Below, piece after piece: positions 51,932-60,891 of a DNA stretch of 64,000 nucleotides (position 1 is the first letter of the stretch; the number at the start of each line of letters is the position of its first letter). Below the pieces are notes generated by a model. It was not told the origin of the DNA. It did not search any database and saw only the letters and a list, made by a program, of their open reading frames with translations. Position numbers and translations under genes: made by a program. This DNA comes from Pseudomonas sp. dw_612 (GTDB lineage: Bacteria; Pseudomonadota; Gammaproteobacteria; Pseudomonadales; Pseudomonadaceae). Where the stretch lies: positions 62,001 to 126,000 of the forward strand of contig NZ_JAAVVC010000016.1 of NCBI RefSeq assembly GCF_018449725.1, read 5' to 3'.

Positions 51932-53149
51932 TCAGATCGCTGAGCCGAGTTGGAAAATGGGCAGGTACATCGCAACCACCAGTCCGCCGACGACAATACC
52001 CAGCACCACCATGATGAACGGCTCCATCAGGCTGGTGAGGTTGTCGACCATGTTGTCCACTTCGTCCTCGTAGAAACTGGCGACCTTGTCGAGCATGTCA
52101 TCCAGGGTGCCGGATTCCTCGCCAATGGCCGCCATCTGGATCGCCATGTTGGGGAAGACGCCGGAAGTGCGCATGGAGAAATTCAGCTGCATGCCCGTCG
52201 ACACGTCCTGCTTGATGCGCAGCACCGCGCGTTTGAACACGATGTTGCCGGTGGCGCCGGCCACCGATTCCAGCGCATCCACCAGCGGCACCCCGGCGGC
52301 GAATGTGGTCGACAACGTGCGGGCATAACGGGCCACGGCGGACTTGTACATCAGCGCGCCCACCAGCGGCAGCTTCAACAGCCAGGTGTCCATCCGGTCG
52401 CGGAAGGGCTGCGACTTTTTCATGGCATGACGAAAACCGAAGATCGCCGCGCCCAGTGCGCCGAGCATCATCCACCACCATTCCTGCATGAACTCCGACA
52501 GGCTGATCACCATCAGGGTAAAGCCCGGCAGTTCGGCGCCAAATCCGGCGAACACCGTTTTGAATTGCGGCACGACTTTGACCAGCAGAATACCGGTGAC
52601 GATGATCGCGACGAACACCACGGCCAGCGGGTACGTCATGGCTTTCTTGATCTTGGCCTTGAGCTGTTCGCTCTTTTCCTTATAGGTGGCCACCCGATCC
52701 AGCAACGTATCCAGGGCGCCGGCCTGTTCACCGGCGTCTACCAGGTTGCAGTACAACTCGTCGAAATATTGCGGCTTCTTGCGCAGGGACGCGGCGAAGC
52801 TGTTGCCCGCGGCGACTTCCTGTTTCACCTCGTCCACCAGTTTGCGCATGGCCGGATTATCGAAGCCTTCACCGATGATGTCGAACGACTGCAGCAGTGG
52901 CACGCCGGCCTTCATCATGGTTGCCATCTGCCGGGTGAACAGGGAGATGTCCTGGGCCTTGATGCGTTTGCCGAAACTGAAAATCGAGGCGGATTTCTTG
53001 CGCACCTTGCCCGGGTTGATCCCTTGCTTGCGCAATTGAGCCTTGATCAGCGCCGGGTTCTGACCGCTCAACTCGCCGGTCATCTTCGTGCCTTTCTTGT
53101 CCGTGCCTTCCCAGGCGTACACGCTGATTTTTGCTGCCTTGACCGCCAT
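51932..53149 (-). CDS. pilC: Type IV pilus inner-membrane platform protein PilC
   Basis: 405-aa polytopic protein of the GspF family with two cytoplasmic helical domains and three or four membrane segments (about 175-200, 222-245, 372-395). Motifs: LSEFMQEWWW and MEPFIMVVLGIVVGGLVVAM. It couples the PilB and PilT motors to pilin insertion. It is 2 bp from pilB, so the pilB-pilC-pilD operon is tight. Confidence 0.95.
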   Translation of the reverse strand: MAVKAAKISVYAWEGTDKKGTKMTGELSGQNPALIKAQLRKQGINPGKVRKKSASIFSFGKRIKAQDISLFTRQMATMMKAGVPLLQSFDIIGEGFDNPAMRKLVDEVKQEVAAGNSFAASLRKKPQYFDELYCNLVDAGEQAGALDTLLDRVATYKEKSEQLKAKIKKAMTYPLAVVFVAIIVTGILLVKVVPQFKTVFAGFGAELPGFTLMVISLSEFMQEWWWMMLGALGAAIFGFRHAMKKSQPFRDRMDTWLLKLPLVGALMYKSAVARYARTLSTTFAAGVPLVDALESVAGATGNIVFKRAVLRIKQDVSTGMQLNFSMRTSGVFPNMAIQMAAIGEESGTLDDMLDKVASFYEDEVDNMVDNLTSLMEPFIMVVLGIVVGGLVVAMYLPIFQLGSAI

Positions 53150-53151
53150 GT

Positions 53152-54852
53152 TCAGTCCTTGGTGACCCGGTTGATTTCTTCAAGGCTGGTGATGCCTTGC
53201 ATGGCCTTGATCAGTCCCGAAGTACGCAGATCGTTGAAACCGTCCTTGCGCATCTGGATCTCGATTTCCAGGGAGTTGCCTTCGGCCATGATCAGCCGTT
53301 GCAGGTCTGGCGTGTTCTTTACCACTTCATAAATCCCGATTCGCCCTTTGTAACCGTTGTTGCAGTGATCGCAGCCGACGGGCTCATAGATCGTGAATGA
53401 GCCGATGCGTTCCTCGGGGAAACCTTCCTTGATCAGCGCCTCCCGGGGAATTTCGATCGGCGTCTTGCACTGGCTGCACAGTTTGCGCGCCAGGCGCTGG
53501 GCGATGATCAGGCTGACCGAGGTGGCGATGTTGAAACCCGGAATGCCCATGTTGTGCAGGCGGGTCAGGGTTTCCGCGGCGCTGTTGGTGTGCAGGGTCG
53601 ACAGCACCAGGTGCCCGGTCTGGGCAGCCTTGATCGCAATTTCTGCGGTTTCGAGGTCGCGGATCTCGCCGACCATGATCACGTCCGGGTCCTGGCGCAG
53701 GAACGAGCGCAGGGCCTGGGCGAAATCCAGGCCCTGCTTGGGATTGACGTTGACCTGGTTGATGCCTTCCATGTTGATTTCCACCGGGTCTTCGGCGGTG
53801 GAGATGTTGATGTCCACGGTGTTGAGGATATTCAGCCCGGTGTACAGCGACACGGTTTTACCCGAACCGGTGGGGCCAGTGACCAGGATCATGCCTTGTG
53901 GTTGCTTGAGCGCGGCCATGAACAGGGCTTTCTGATCGGGCTCGTAGCCGAGGGCGTCGATGCCCATTTGTGCGCTGGACGGGTCGAGAATCCGGATCAC
54001 CACTTTCTCGCCCCACAGGGTCGGCAGGGTGTTGACCCGGAAGTCGATGGACTTGGTCTTGGACAGGCGCATTTTGATCCGCCCGTCCTGGGGCCGCCGC
54101 CGTTCCGAAATATCAAGGCTGGCCATGACCTTGAGCCGCGCCGCGATCCGTCCCGACAGTTGAATTGGCGGCTTGGCGACTTCGCGCAGGATGCCGTCGG
54201 TGCGCATCCGTACCCGATAGGTTTTTTCGTAGGGCTCGAAGTGCAAGTCGGAAGAACCGCTCTTGATCGCATCGAGCAGCATCTTGTGGACGAAGCGCAC
54301 CACGGGGGCGTCGTCGGCGTCCTGGCCGGCAATGGAATCCTGATTTTTGTCGTCGACGGATTCGATATCCACGCCATCGAGGTCAATGTCGGCCATTTCT
54401 TCCAGGCCGGTGGCGTGGCTGTCGAAGAATTTCTCGATGGCGTCGCTGAGCTTGTCGTCCTCCACCAGAATCGCTTCGGTGCTCAGGCCGGTGCTGAACT
54501 GGATGTCGTTGATGGCTTGGTGGTTGGTCGGGTCGGAAATCCCCACGAACAGTTTGTTGCCGCGTCGCCAGAGGGGCAGGGCGTGGTGCTGGCGCACCAG
54601 TTTCTCGCTGACCAGGCCCTTGGGTTGGGTTTCCTTGTCCAGGCAGTTGAGGTCCAGCAGGGCCATGCCGAAATGTTCCGAGGCAATCTCCGCCACTTGG
54701 CGGCTCTTCAACAGTTTGTTCTGTACCAGGTAGCTGACCAGGGGGATGCGATTGCGTTGGGCTTGCTGATACGCCTGTTGCGCGCTTTTGTCAGTGAGCA
54801 GTTCGGCCAGCACCAATTGCTTGGCCAGACCGCTAAGGGCGATGTCATTCAT
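53152..54852 (-). CDS. pilB: Type IV pilus extension ATPase PilB
   Basis: 566-aa secretion ATPase that powers pilus assembly. N-terminal GspE_N domain; Walker A TGPTGSGKTVSLYTGL; Asp box and Walker B DPDVIMVGEIRD; His box TGHLVLSTLHTNSA; and the tetracysteine zinc site formed by CSQCK and CDHCN. Start MNDIALSGLAKQLV. It diverges from pilA, as in other pseudomonads. Confidence 0.96.
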   Translation of the reverse strand: MNDIALSGLAKQLVLAELLTDKSAQQAYQQAQRNRIPLVSYLVQNKLLKSRQVAEIASEHFGMALLDLNCLDKETQPKGLVSEKLVRQHHALPLWRRGNKLFVGISDPTNHQAINDIQFSTGLSTEAILVEDDKLSDAIEKFFDSHATGLEEMADIDLDGVDIESVDDKNQDSIAGQDADDAPVVRFVHKMLLDAIKSGSSDLHFEPYEKTYRVRMRTDGILREVAKPPIQLSGRIAARLKVMASLDISERRRPQDGRIKMRLSKTKSIDFRVNTLPTLWGEKVVIRILDPSSAQMGIDALGYEPDQKALFMAALKQPQGMILVTGPTGSGKTVSLYTGLNILNTVDINISTAEDPVEINMEGINQVNVNPKQGLDFAQALRSFLRQDPDVIMVGEIRDLETAEIAIKAAQTGHLVLSTLHTNSAAETLTRLHNMGIPGFNIATSVSLIIAQRLARKLCSQCKTPIEIPREALIKEGFPEERIGSFTIYEPVGCDHCNNGYKGRIGIYEVVKNTPDLQRLIMAEGNSLEIEIQMRKDGFNDLRTSGLIKAMQGITSLEEINRVTKD

Positions 54853-54925
54853 GGGGATACCGGACGCAGACAGTTCATGACTTATAGCCTAGTCAAGGCG
54901 AGGAACCAAACCAGTGGGGTTGAGG

Positions 54926-54940
54926 TGACAAAAAGTGTCA
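54926..54940 (+). promoter_or_regulatory. Candidate PilR binding site
   Basis: TGACA-AAAAG-TGTCA, an inverted pair of the TGTC half-site known for P. aeruginosa PilR, about 75-90 bp upstream of the sigma-54 promoter, the expected distance for an enhancer. Confidence 0.6.
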
Positions 54941-55013
54941 GATAGTGCGGTTGCAGGGAGTAGGAAAGGGCGCTTTTGACCCTCCGCGCCCCGCAGCCAG
55001 GGCTGCGAAGGCC

Positions 55014-55029
55014 TGGCACGGAGTATGCT
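55014..55029 (+). promoter_or_regulatory. Sigma-54 promoter of pilA
   Basis: TGGCACGGAGTATGCT: the -24 GG and -12 GC are 12 bp apart, against the consensus TGGCACG-N4-TTGC. It ends 48 bp before the pilA ATG. Confidence 0.88.
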
Positions 55030-55077
55030 GAGGCTTAATCAGATCATGAGATTTCGACTCATGCATGGAGCCTGTCT

Positions 55078-55500
55078 ATGAATACTCAAAAAGGTTTTAC
55101 CCTGATCGAACTGTTGATCGTGGTGGCGATCATCGGGATTCTGGCGACGTTTGCGTTGCCGCAATATTCCAAGTATCAGGCGCGAGCCAAAGTGACGGCC
55201 GGTATTGCTGAAGTGTCGGCGCTCAAAGTGCCGTATGAAGATGTGATTAATGCAGGTTCGGCTGATCCGACATTGGCCAACGTTAATGCCGGTGTGGCCG
55301 CAACCCAAAACTGCACTCTTTCGCTGACAGGGACTGTAGCCGCCGGTACGGGCACACTGGTTTGTACGCTGATCAATGCACCGGCGCCTGTACTGGGCAA
55401 GACCATCACGCTTTCGCGCAGTGCGACTGCCGGCTGGACTTGCGCAACTACCGTTGCCCCGACGTATGCGCCAACCGGTTGCGTTGCCAGCGGGACGTAA
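55078..55500 (+). CDS. pilA: Major type IV pilin PilA
   Basis: 140-aa prepilin, MNTQKGFTLIELLIVVAIIG: PilD cleavage after Gly6, Phe+1, Glu+5. The helical N-terminus is followed by a head domain rich in Thr, Ala and Gly. Four Cys (one near residue 80, then LVCTL, GWTC and PTGC) suggest two disulfides, one forming the C-terminal loop. Length and head sequence are variable among strains. Transcribed from the sigma-54 promoter under PilS/PilR; followed by a terminator. Confidence 0.95.
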   Translation: MNTQKGFTLIELLIVVAIIGILATFALPQYSKYQARAKVTAGIAEVSALKVPYEDVINAGSADPTLANVNAGVAATQNCTLSLTGTVAAGTGTLVCTLINAPAPVLGKTITLSRSATAGWTCATTVAPTYAPTGCVASGT

Positions 55501-55517
55501 TTTTTTCCTGAGTCCGA

Positions 55518-55550
55518 ATGCCCTGTCTGTCGAAGACGGGGCATTTTTTT
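55518..55550 (+). terminator. Terminator of pilA
   Basis: TGCCCTGTCT-GTCGA-AGACGGGGCATTTTTTT, 17 bp beyond the pilA stop. Confidence 0.9.
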
Positions 55551-55856
55551 GCCTGGTGAAAACCCGCAAGGGCGCAAAAACCACGGATTTTCAAAAACAA
55601 AGATGCCTAAAACCGTATGCGCGGTGAAATTCCTCAAAATTCATGGCCTTAGGCCAACGAGAAAACCGGCATCTTGCATGTACATATTTCAACGGTCATG
55701 CATTTTGCATGAATCCGGAAATTTAACGAATTCATAACTTATTGTTTTATAACGATTTATTGTCAGTCTCAAAGTTGGCACAGCGTTCGCAATATACCCA
55801 GTAACCCTGCTGAGAAGACACGCAGCAGACTTTATAGAAAAACAGGAGTTACTCGT
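55551..55856 (+). other. AT-rich intergenic region before the BON gene
   Basis: A gap of over 300 bp with unusually low GC for this window. It holds a perfect palindrome CATGCA-TTT-TGCATG (55697-55711), a second TTGCATG copy at 55674 and a sigma-54-like sequence (55775-55791). No open frame with a ribosome site was found. Confidence 0.5.
55775..55791 (+). promoter_or_regulatory. Possible sigma-54 promoter of the BON gene
   Basis: TTGGCACAGCGTTCGCA: GG and GC spaced by 12 bp, one mismatch in the -12 TTGC box. It is 66 bp before the ATG. A sigma-70 or sigma-38 promoter cannot be excluded. Confidence 0.4.
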
Positions 55857-56204
55857 ATGAAGAAGTTCGCTATCGCTACTGCTGCCGCGCTGACCCTGAC
55901 CATGGCCGGTGCAGCATTTGCACAGACCACCACCACCCAAGCCCCGATGACTCTGGCGGCTGGTGAAATGACCAAGGCTAAAGAAACCACTTCCGATACC
56001 TGGATCACTACCAAAGTCAAAAGCGATCTGGTTACCGAAAAAGGCATTCCAGGCACCGACATCAAAGTAGAAACCAACAAAGGTGTTGTATCGCTGTCGT
56101 CCACTGTTGCAGTGACCGAGGCTCAGAAAACCACCGCTGTTGCGATCACCAAGAAAATCAAAGGCGTCAAAGCGGTATCCGCTGACGGCCTGAAAGCCGA
56201 GTAA
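55857..56204 (+). CDS. Periplasmic BON-domain protein (OsmY-like)
   Basis: 115-aa exported protein; signal peptide MKKFAIATAAALTLTMAGAA to about residue 22. One BON domain fills the rest: SDTWITTKVKSDLVTEKGIP, DIKVETNKGVVSLSSTV and the end IKGVKAVSADGLKAE. BON proteins bind phospholipids and stabilise the envelope under osmotic stress; OsmY has two such domains, this only one. Monocistronic, with hairpins just downstream. Confidence 0.85.
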   Translation: MKKFAIATAAALTLTMAGAAFAQTTTTQAPMTLAAGEMTKAKETTSDTWITTKVKSDLVTEKGIPGTDIKVETNKGVVSLSSTVAVTEAQKTTAVAITKKIKGVKAVSADGLKAE

Positions 56205-56211
56205 GGCAAGA

Positions 56212-56236
56212 CTTCTCCGCTTGAACCGGGAGAAGG
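56212..56236 (+). terminator. Hairpin after the BON gene
   Basis: CTTCTCC-GCTTGAACC-GGGAGAAG lies 8 bp after the stop but has no T run, so it may only protect the mRNA end. Confidence 0.4.
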
Positions 56237-56311
56237 CGTGGCAGACGAGCTGAGCTGTACGGCTGCCGCCTCTGGAGAGTTCATGCGAAGGCCATAAGGA
56301 TGTGGCCATTA

Positions 56312-56346
56312 CAGGCCTCCGACATTCGTGTCGGGGGCCTGTTCTA
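56312..56346 (+). terminator. Terminator downstream of the BON gene
   Basis: CAGGCC(T)CCGACA-TTCG-TGTCGG(GG)GCCTG with a TTCTATT tail; a strong stem with a TTCG tetraloop, 108 bp beyond the stop. Confidence 0.7.
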
Positions 56347-56363
56347 TTGTGAAAGGATCAAAA

Positions 56364-56444
56364 GCAAAAGATCGCAGCCTTCGGCAGCTCCTACAAAGGA
56401 ATGCATTCACCCTGTAGGAGCTGCCGAAGGCTGCGATCTTTTGC
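56364..56444. repeat. Perfect-arm hairpin repeat (GCTGCGATCTTTT family)
   Basis: Two 32-bp arms (GCAAAAGATCGC...GCTCCTACA and complement) with a 17-bp centre, just past the DUF2845 stop codon on the minus strand. Confidence 0.92.
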
Positions 56445-56446
56445 TC

Positions 56447-56746
56447 TTAATTGCCGCGCTTGCTGGTGATCTGCACCAAGCGGTTACCCTCGAACCGCAG
56501 GTACTGATACATCCCGCCGTTGGGACCGTAGGTCCATTCTTCGACCTGGAACTCTTCCCGCCGGTTGGTGCTGCGCTTGTAGCCCAATGCATCCCGGGCC
56601 ACGGGTTGTCCGCACTTCTGCAGCACTTCGCTGGAGCGGTCGCCCACGCTGATCAACTGACTGCCGCAGCGCAAGGTATCGGCTGCGCTGGCCTGACTGG
56701 CAGCCATCGCCAGGGTCAGGCCGATCAGTGTTTGTCTGATCATCAT
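56447..56746 (-). CDS. DUF2845 family exported protein
   Basis: 99-aa protein with a signal peptide (MMIRQTLIGLTLAMAASQASA). The mature part has LRCGSQLISVGDRSSEVLQK-CGQP, a small conserved domain with two Cys, then VEEWTYGPNGGMYQYLRF and a C-terminal strand. DUF2845 resembles the SmpA/BamE fold in outline. Function unknown. Its ATG overlaps the stop of the DUF748 gene (ATGA), so it is translated with it. Confidence 0.85.
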   Translation of the reverse strand: MMIRQTLIGLTLAMAASQASAADTLRCGSQLISVGDRSSEVLQKCGQPVARDALGYKRSTNRREEFQVEEWTYGPNGGMYQYLRFEGNRLVQITSKRGN

Positions 56747-59697
56747 TCGGCGTCCAGGTGCATGGGTGTAATGACCCGGCCATCACTTTGCGCTTCGCCA
56801 AGATTGGCGTCGATGAAGTACACACGGTCATCGGCCATCTGCGCCTTGTCCACCAGGAAGTCCTTGATGCTGCTGGCCCGTTCCTGGCCCAGTTGCCGCA
56901 ACAGCACATCGCTGGAGCTCCAGAACTTGATCACGTCCGCGCGCATTTTCGCGGTGCGTTCTTCCTTGCCCAAGTCCTTCCATTCGGCGGGCGGCTGCGT
57001 CTTGAGGCGGGTGCGGTAAATGCCTTCCAGCAGCGGACCTTTTTCGCCATCCGGCACTTGTAGCAGGGACGCCTGAGCCGGGACCTTGTCGCCGCGGCGC
57101 TGGAGCATTTTGTAATAGTTGTACTGGTATTCCCGTTCCAGACGCTGCTCGGCGATCAGCGGGCCATCGCTGCTTTGCGCGGCGGTGCCTTCGATCTCCA
57201 GGCGCAGGGCCGGACGTTCCTTGAGTGCGCTGGAGAGTTTGACCAGCGACGCTTCGGCTTCCTTGCTCAGGTCACTCGAACCCGCTGCAAACGACACGGT
57301 GCCCAGGTCTTCCGAGCCGCCGCCACTGATCAGACCGCCAATCATTTTGAACGGCGCGGCGGCCGCTTTCACGATCAGGTTACGCAGGGTCTGCCAGACA
57401 ATCGGCATGATGCTGAACTGCGGGTTGTTCAAGTCGCCCGTCACCGGCAATTCGATGGAAATCTTGCCATCGACGTCCTTGAGCAAGGCAATCGCCAGTT
57501 TCAGCGGCAGGCTGGTGGCGTCCGGGCTGTCGACTTTTTCACCCAGTTGCAATTGCTCGACCACCACTTTGTTTTCGGCCTTGAGTTGGCCCTTGGTGAT
57601 CAGGTAATGCAGGTCGAGATTGAGTCGGCCCTTGCGGATGCGGTAGCCGGCGAACTTGCCGGAGTAGGGCGTCAGCGTGGTCAGCTCGACACGTTTGAAA
57701 CTGGTGGCGATGTCGAGGCTGGCCATCGGGTCGAACGGGTTGACCGCGCCCTTGATGGTCACCGGCGCATAGCGGTCGACCTTGCCCTTGATGTCTACAG
57801 TGGCCGGCTTCGCCTGGCGGCTGTCGATGGTGCCGATAGCACCGTTGAGTTCCTGAACGGCGGTGGCAAAGTTCGGGGTCAGACTGAAGTCGGCGAAGTT
57901 TGCCGAACCGTCATTGATGGCAACGCCGCCGACATGGATCGCCAGTGGCTTGTCCTTGCCGGCCGCCGGTTTGGTTGCGGCGGTCTTGGCCCCGGCGTCG
58001 GGCGGTTGCGGGACCAGCAGGTCATCGATGTTGGTGGTGCGGTCATCGTTGATCATGAAACGCGCATAGGGCTGGAACAGGTTGACCTTGTCGATCGACA
58101 GGCTGTCGCCGTGCTGATAGTTCAGGCCTTCGAGCACCAGTTGCTGCCATTTGAGGAAATCGCGGGTTTTCAGGGTGTCGAGGGTGTGCAGTTGATCGAC
58201 CTGGGCCCGGCCGGTCACGCTGAAGGCCAGCGGATCGGTGCTTTTCAGATCGACGGCCAGGTCACTGCCGAGCATGCCGCTGCGCAGTTCCAGGCGAATG
58301 AACGGCGTGATGTAGGACTGGGCGACGCGCAGGTCGATGTCCTTGGTCTGCACTTTCAGCTTGGCGCTGACCGGCGCCAGATTGACCTCGCCGTCTGCGG
58401 TGATTTTGCCTTGCTTGCCGATACCCGTGTCGAGCTTGAGGTTGAAGGGCGAGCCATTGAGGCTGTCGAAATTCTGCAGGTCCAGGTTCAGCGGGCCCAC
58501 TTCCAGCGCCACGGCCGGTTGCGCCTTGCGGTCGGCCAGGTGCACCTGGTAATTGCGCAGTTGCACGTCTTTGAGCAACACCTGCCACGGTTTGCTTGGT
58601 GGAGTCGGTTCAGGTTTTGGTGAGTCGGCTGCTGCCGGAGTGGCCGCCGGTTCGGCTTTGGCTTTGACCGCCGCTTTGGAAGGTTGGCTGGCGAACAGTT
58701 TCTGCCAATCGAGTTGCCCGTCTGCTTCGAGGGCGGCCCAGGTTTCGAGTTTGTTGCTGCGGATCTTGCCGACCACCACTTGCTGCTTGGCCAGGTCGAC
58801 GGTGGTTTCACTGACGTCCAGGCGTTCGAGTTTGACCAGCGGCCGACCGTCCGGTGCATTCAGGGCGAACGGCGCGACGCTGACCGCGACGTTGCTCAGC
58901 AGCAGTTCGGTTTCCTTGGCCAGGTTGAGTTTGTAGTCGGTGCTCAGGTTCAGCACGCCGTTTTCCAGGGCCAGCGGCAGCGCGTCCCTTACGTACGGCC
59001 ACCAGACTTTCATCTGGCCATCGGTGACTTTCAATTTACCTTCGGAGGCAATCGGCACCAGGCTGAAATTGCCGGTCCAGTCGATCTGCCCACCTGCCGG
59101 CCCCGCCGCGACCAGGGTCATGTCGGCGTTGTCATCGGGCAGGGTGCTGAGGTTCTTCAGTTCGAAATCGAGTTTGTCGTAAAGAAATTCGATGGGCTCG
59201 CTGGGCCGCGCATCCTGGAAATGCACATAGCCGCCGGCCAGTTTGATCCGCTCCACCCGCAGCGGGAACGGCTTGGCGTTCGGGTCGGCCGGGGTCGGTT
59301 CGCTGGCGGGGATTTTGAACAGGCCCAGCAGATTGAGTTTGCCGTCCTTGCCGAAGAGGATTTCAGTCTTCGGCTTGTCCAGTTCGATATCGGTCAGGTG
59401 CAGCGCTTTGGTCCAGAGACTGTCGATTTGCAGGTTGGCATAAAGCCGTTCGAAGCCAACCTGTTCCTTGCCCGGCTCACCGATGATCAGGCCCCACAAG
59501 GTGACTTCAAGGCTGAAGGGGTTGAGTTCGATCCGCTGGATGTGCGCGGGTGTCGTGGCGTAGTTGGCCAACTGCTGGTTGGCGATCCGCAGGGCAATGC
59601 CCGGCAAAATCAGAAATCCCAGCAGGCTGTAAAGGGCCAGAGCAGTCAACAGGGCGCCGATAGCGCGAATCAATCCTTTGGGCATGTGCGGCTTCAT
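56743..59697 (-). CDS. AsmA-like DUF748 protein with an OmpA-like C-terminal segment
   Basis: 984-aa envelope protein: one N-terminal membrane anchor (about residues 7-32), then many beta-rich repeats of the AsmA/DUF748 type (VERIKLAGGYVHFQD, GGVAINDGSANFADFSL, AINDG). Such proteins are thought to form bridge-like channels carrying phospholipids. Around 830-880 a segment FAAGSSDLSKEAEASLVKL plus RLEIEGTA recalls an OmpA peptidoglycan-binding domain. Pro/Ala-rich linker near residues 340-370. An ATG four codons downstream is an alternative start. Confidence 0.85.
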   Translation of the reverse strand: MKPHMPKGLIRAIGALLTALALYSLLGFLILPGIALRIANQQLANYATTPAHIQRIELNPFSLEVTLWGLIIGEPGKEQVGFERLYANLQIDSLWTKALHLTDIELDKPKTEILFGKDGKLNLLGLFKIPASEPTPADPNAKPFPLRVERIKLAGGYVHFQDARPSEPIEFLYDKLDFELKNLSTLPDDNADMTLVAAGPAGGQIDWTGNFSLVPIASEGKLKVTDGQMKVWWPYVRDALPLALENGVLNLSTDYKLNLAKETELLLSNVAVSVAPFALNAPDGRPLVKLERLDVSETTVDLAKQQVVVGKIRSNKLETWAALEADGQLDWQKLFASQPSKAAVKAKAEPAATPAAADSPKPEPTPPSKPWQVLLKDVQLRNYQVHLADRKAQPAVALEVGPLNLDLQNFDSLNGSPFNLKLDTGIGKQGKITADGEVNLAPVSAKLKVQTKDIDLRVAQSYITPFIRLELRSGMLGSDLAVDLKSTDPLAFSVTGRAQVDQLHTLDTLKTRDFLKWQQLVLEGLNYQHGDSLSIDKVNLFQPYARFMINDDRTTNIDDLLVPQPPDAGAKTAATKPAAGKDKPLAIHVGGVAINDGSANFADFSLTPNFATAVQELNGAIGTIDSRQAKPATVDIKGKVDRYAPVTIKGAVNPFDPMASLDIATSFKRVELTTLTPYSGKFAGYRIRKGRLNLDLHYLITKGQLKAENKVVVEQLQLGEKVDSPDATSLPLKLAIALLKDVDGKISIELPVTGDLNNPQFSIMPIVWQTLRNLIVKAAAAPFKMIGGLISGGGSEDLGTVSFAAGSSDLSKEAEASLVKLSSALKERPALRLEIEGTAAQSSDGPLIAEQRLEREYQYNYYKMLQRRGDKVPAQASLLQVPDGEKGPLLEGIYRTRLKTQPPAEWKDLGKEERTAKMRADVIKFWSSSDVLLRQLGQERASSIKDFLVDKAQMADDRVYFIDANLGEAQSDGRVITPMHLDAE

Positions 59698-59803
59698 ATG
59701 TCTGGTCGGAGTGCCTTGGAGTATGGCACGCGATTTCGGTTCCGAAGTCTCGCCGTTGCTCAGGATTGTTCAGATTCTTTTGTAGGAACAGTTACCTGAT
59801 CGG

Positions 59804-60820
59804 TCAGAGTTGCAGAATCAGGGTCTTCAGCGGCGGCTGCTGATCCATCGATGGAAAATCGGCGCCCGGGGTCATCACCGACCACTCACGCACCGGCCGT
59901 CCGGCCTTCTCGGCACAGCGCAATACTTGCTCGCGCCAATCGTCCATGCTGACTTTCGCCAGGTTGTTGCAGCAGATCAGCACGCCGTCGTCGGCGGTGG
60001 TCAGCAGCGCGGGCTTGAGCAGGCTCTGATAGTCACGCAGCAGGTCGACCGTGCCGAACGCGCTCTTGGCCCAGGCTGGCGGATCGAGCAGTACCAGATC
60101 GTACTGACGCGGTTCCAGACGTTGGTAGCTCGGCAGTTTCTGCCCACGGCGCTGGCTGATCGGCAGGCCGGCCAGTTGGCGGATCGCCGGGAAATAGTCG
60201 GACTGAATGAATTCCATGCTCGGCAACTGCGGGTTGAGCAGGCCGTTTTCGCGGCCAACGGCCAGGTTGCCTTCGGCGAAGTCGAGGTTGCAGACCTCGC
60301 TCGCACCACCGGCCGCCGCACTCAGGCCAACGCCGCAGGTGTAGGCGAACAGGTTGAGCACGCTTTTGTTCTGGCTGTGATCCTTGATCCAGCCACGGGT
60401 GTTGCGCAGGTCGAGGAACAGCAGTGGGTCTTGCCCGGCGTGACGGCCGCGCACCCGGAAGTTGAGGCCCCATTCGTGGCCGATCAGGTCTTGCAGGGCG
60501 GCTTCGTCGGCGCGGTAGACAGTGTCTTCGCGGTCGATACGCGAATTGCCACGGGAGCGGTCGTTGTAGACCAGCAGCAGGTCGAGGCCCAGATGTTGAT
60601 TGATTGTTTCGTGGAGTTGCAGCAGGGCATCTCGTTCAAGGGATTGGTGAAAGCTTTGCACCAGCAGTTGCGGGCCGTAACGGTCGATGGTCAGACCGCC
60701 GGCGCCTTCCTGGCTGCCATGGAACAGGCGATAGCAATCGGTGCCCTGCTGATGCAATTCGGCAAGCAGGTCCTGGCGATGATCGAGGGCGGCGCGCAGC
60801 GCCTGATTCAAGGAAGACAT
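59804..60820 (-). CDS. Class I SAM-dependent methyltransferase (RlmI/RlmK type)
   Basis: 338-aa cytoplasmic protein with a Rossmann methyltransferase domain: SAM-binding VLNLFAYTCGVGLSAAAGGA, NLDFAEGNL, and the catalytic-region motif LVLLDPPAWAKS. The DPPxW/F form with nearby FLDLRNTRGWI is found in the RlmI/RlmK family that methylates 23S rRNA cytosine or guanine. The N-terminus differs from RlmI and lacks a clear PUA domain, so the exact target is open. Start at the ATG of MSSLNQALRA. Confidence 0.82.
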   Translation of the reverse strand: MSSLNQALRAALDHRQDLLAELHQQGTDCYRLFHGSQEGAGGLTIDRYGPQLLVQSFHQSLERDALLQLHETINQHLGLDLLLVYNDRSRGNSRIDREDTVYRADEAALQDLIGHEWGLNFRVRGRHAGQDPLLFLDLRNTRGWIKDHSQNKSVLNLFAYTCGVGLSAAAGGASEVCNLDFAEGNLAVGRENGLLNPQLPSMEFIQSDYFPAIRQLAGLPISQRRGQKLPSYQRLEPRQYDLVLLDPPAWAKSAFGTVDLLRDYQSLLKPALLTTADDGVLICCNNLAKVSMDDWREQVLRCAEKAGRPVREWSVMTPGADFPSMDQQPPLKTLILQL

Positions 60821-60891
60821 GCTGGGCGCCTTGCAGGAGGAGGTAATTTGGCGCGGGAGTTTAACAGCTTGGCGTGAGACCGCGGTGCTCC

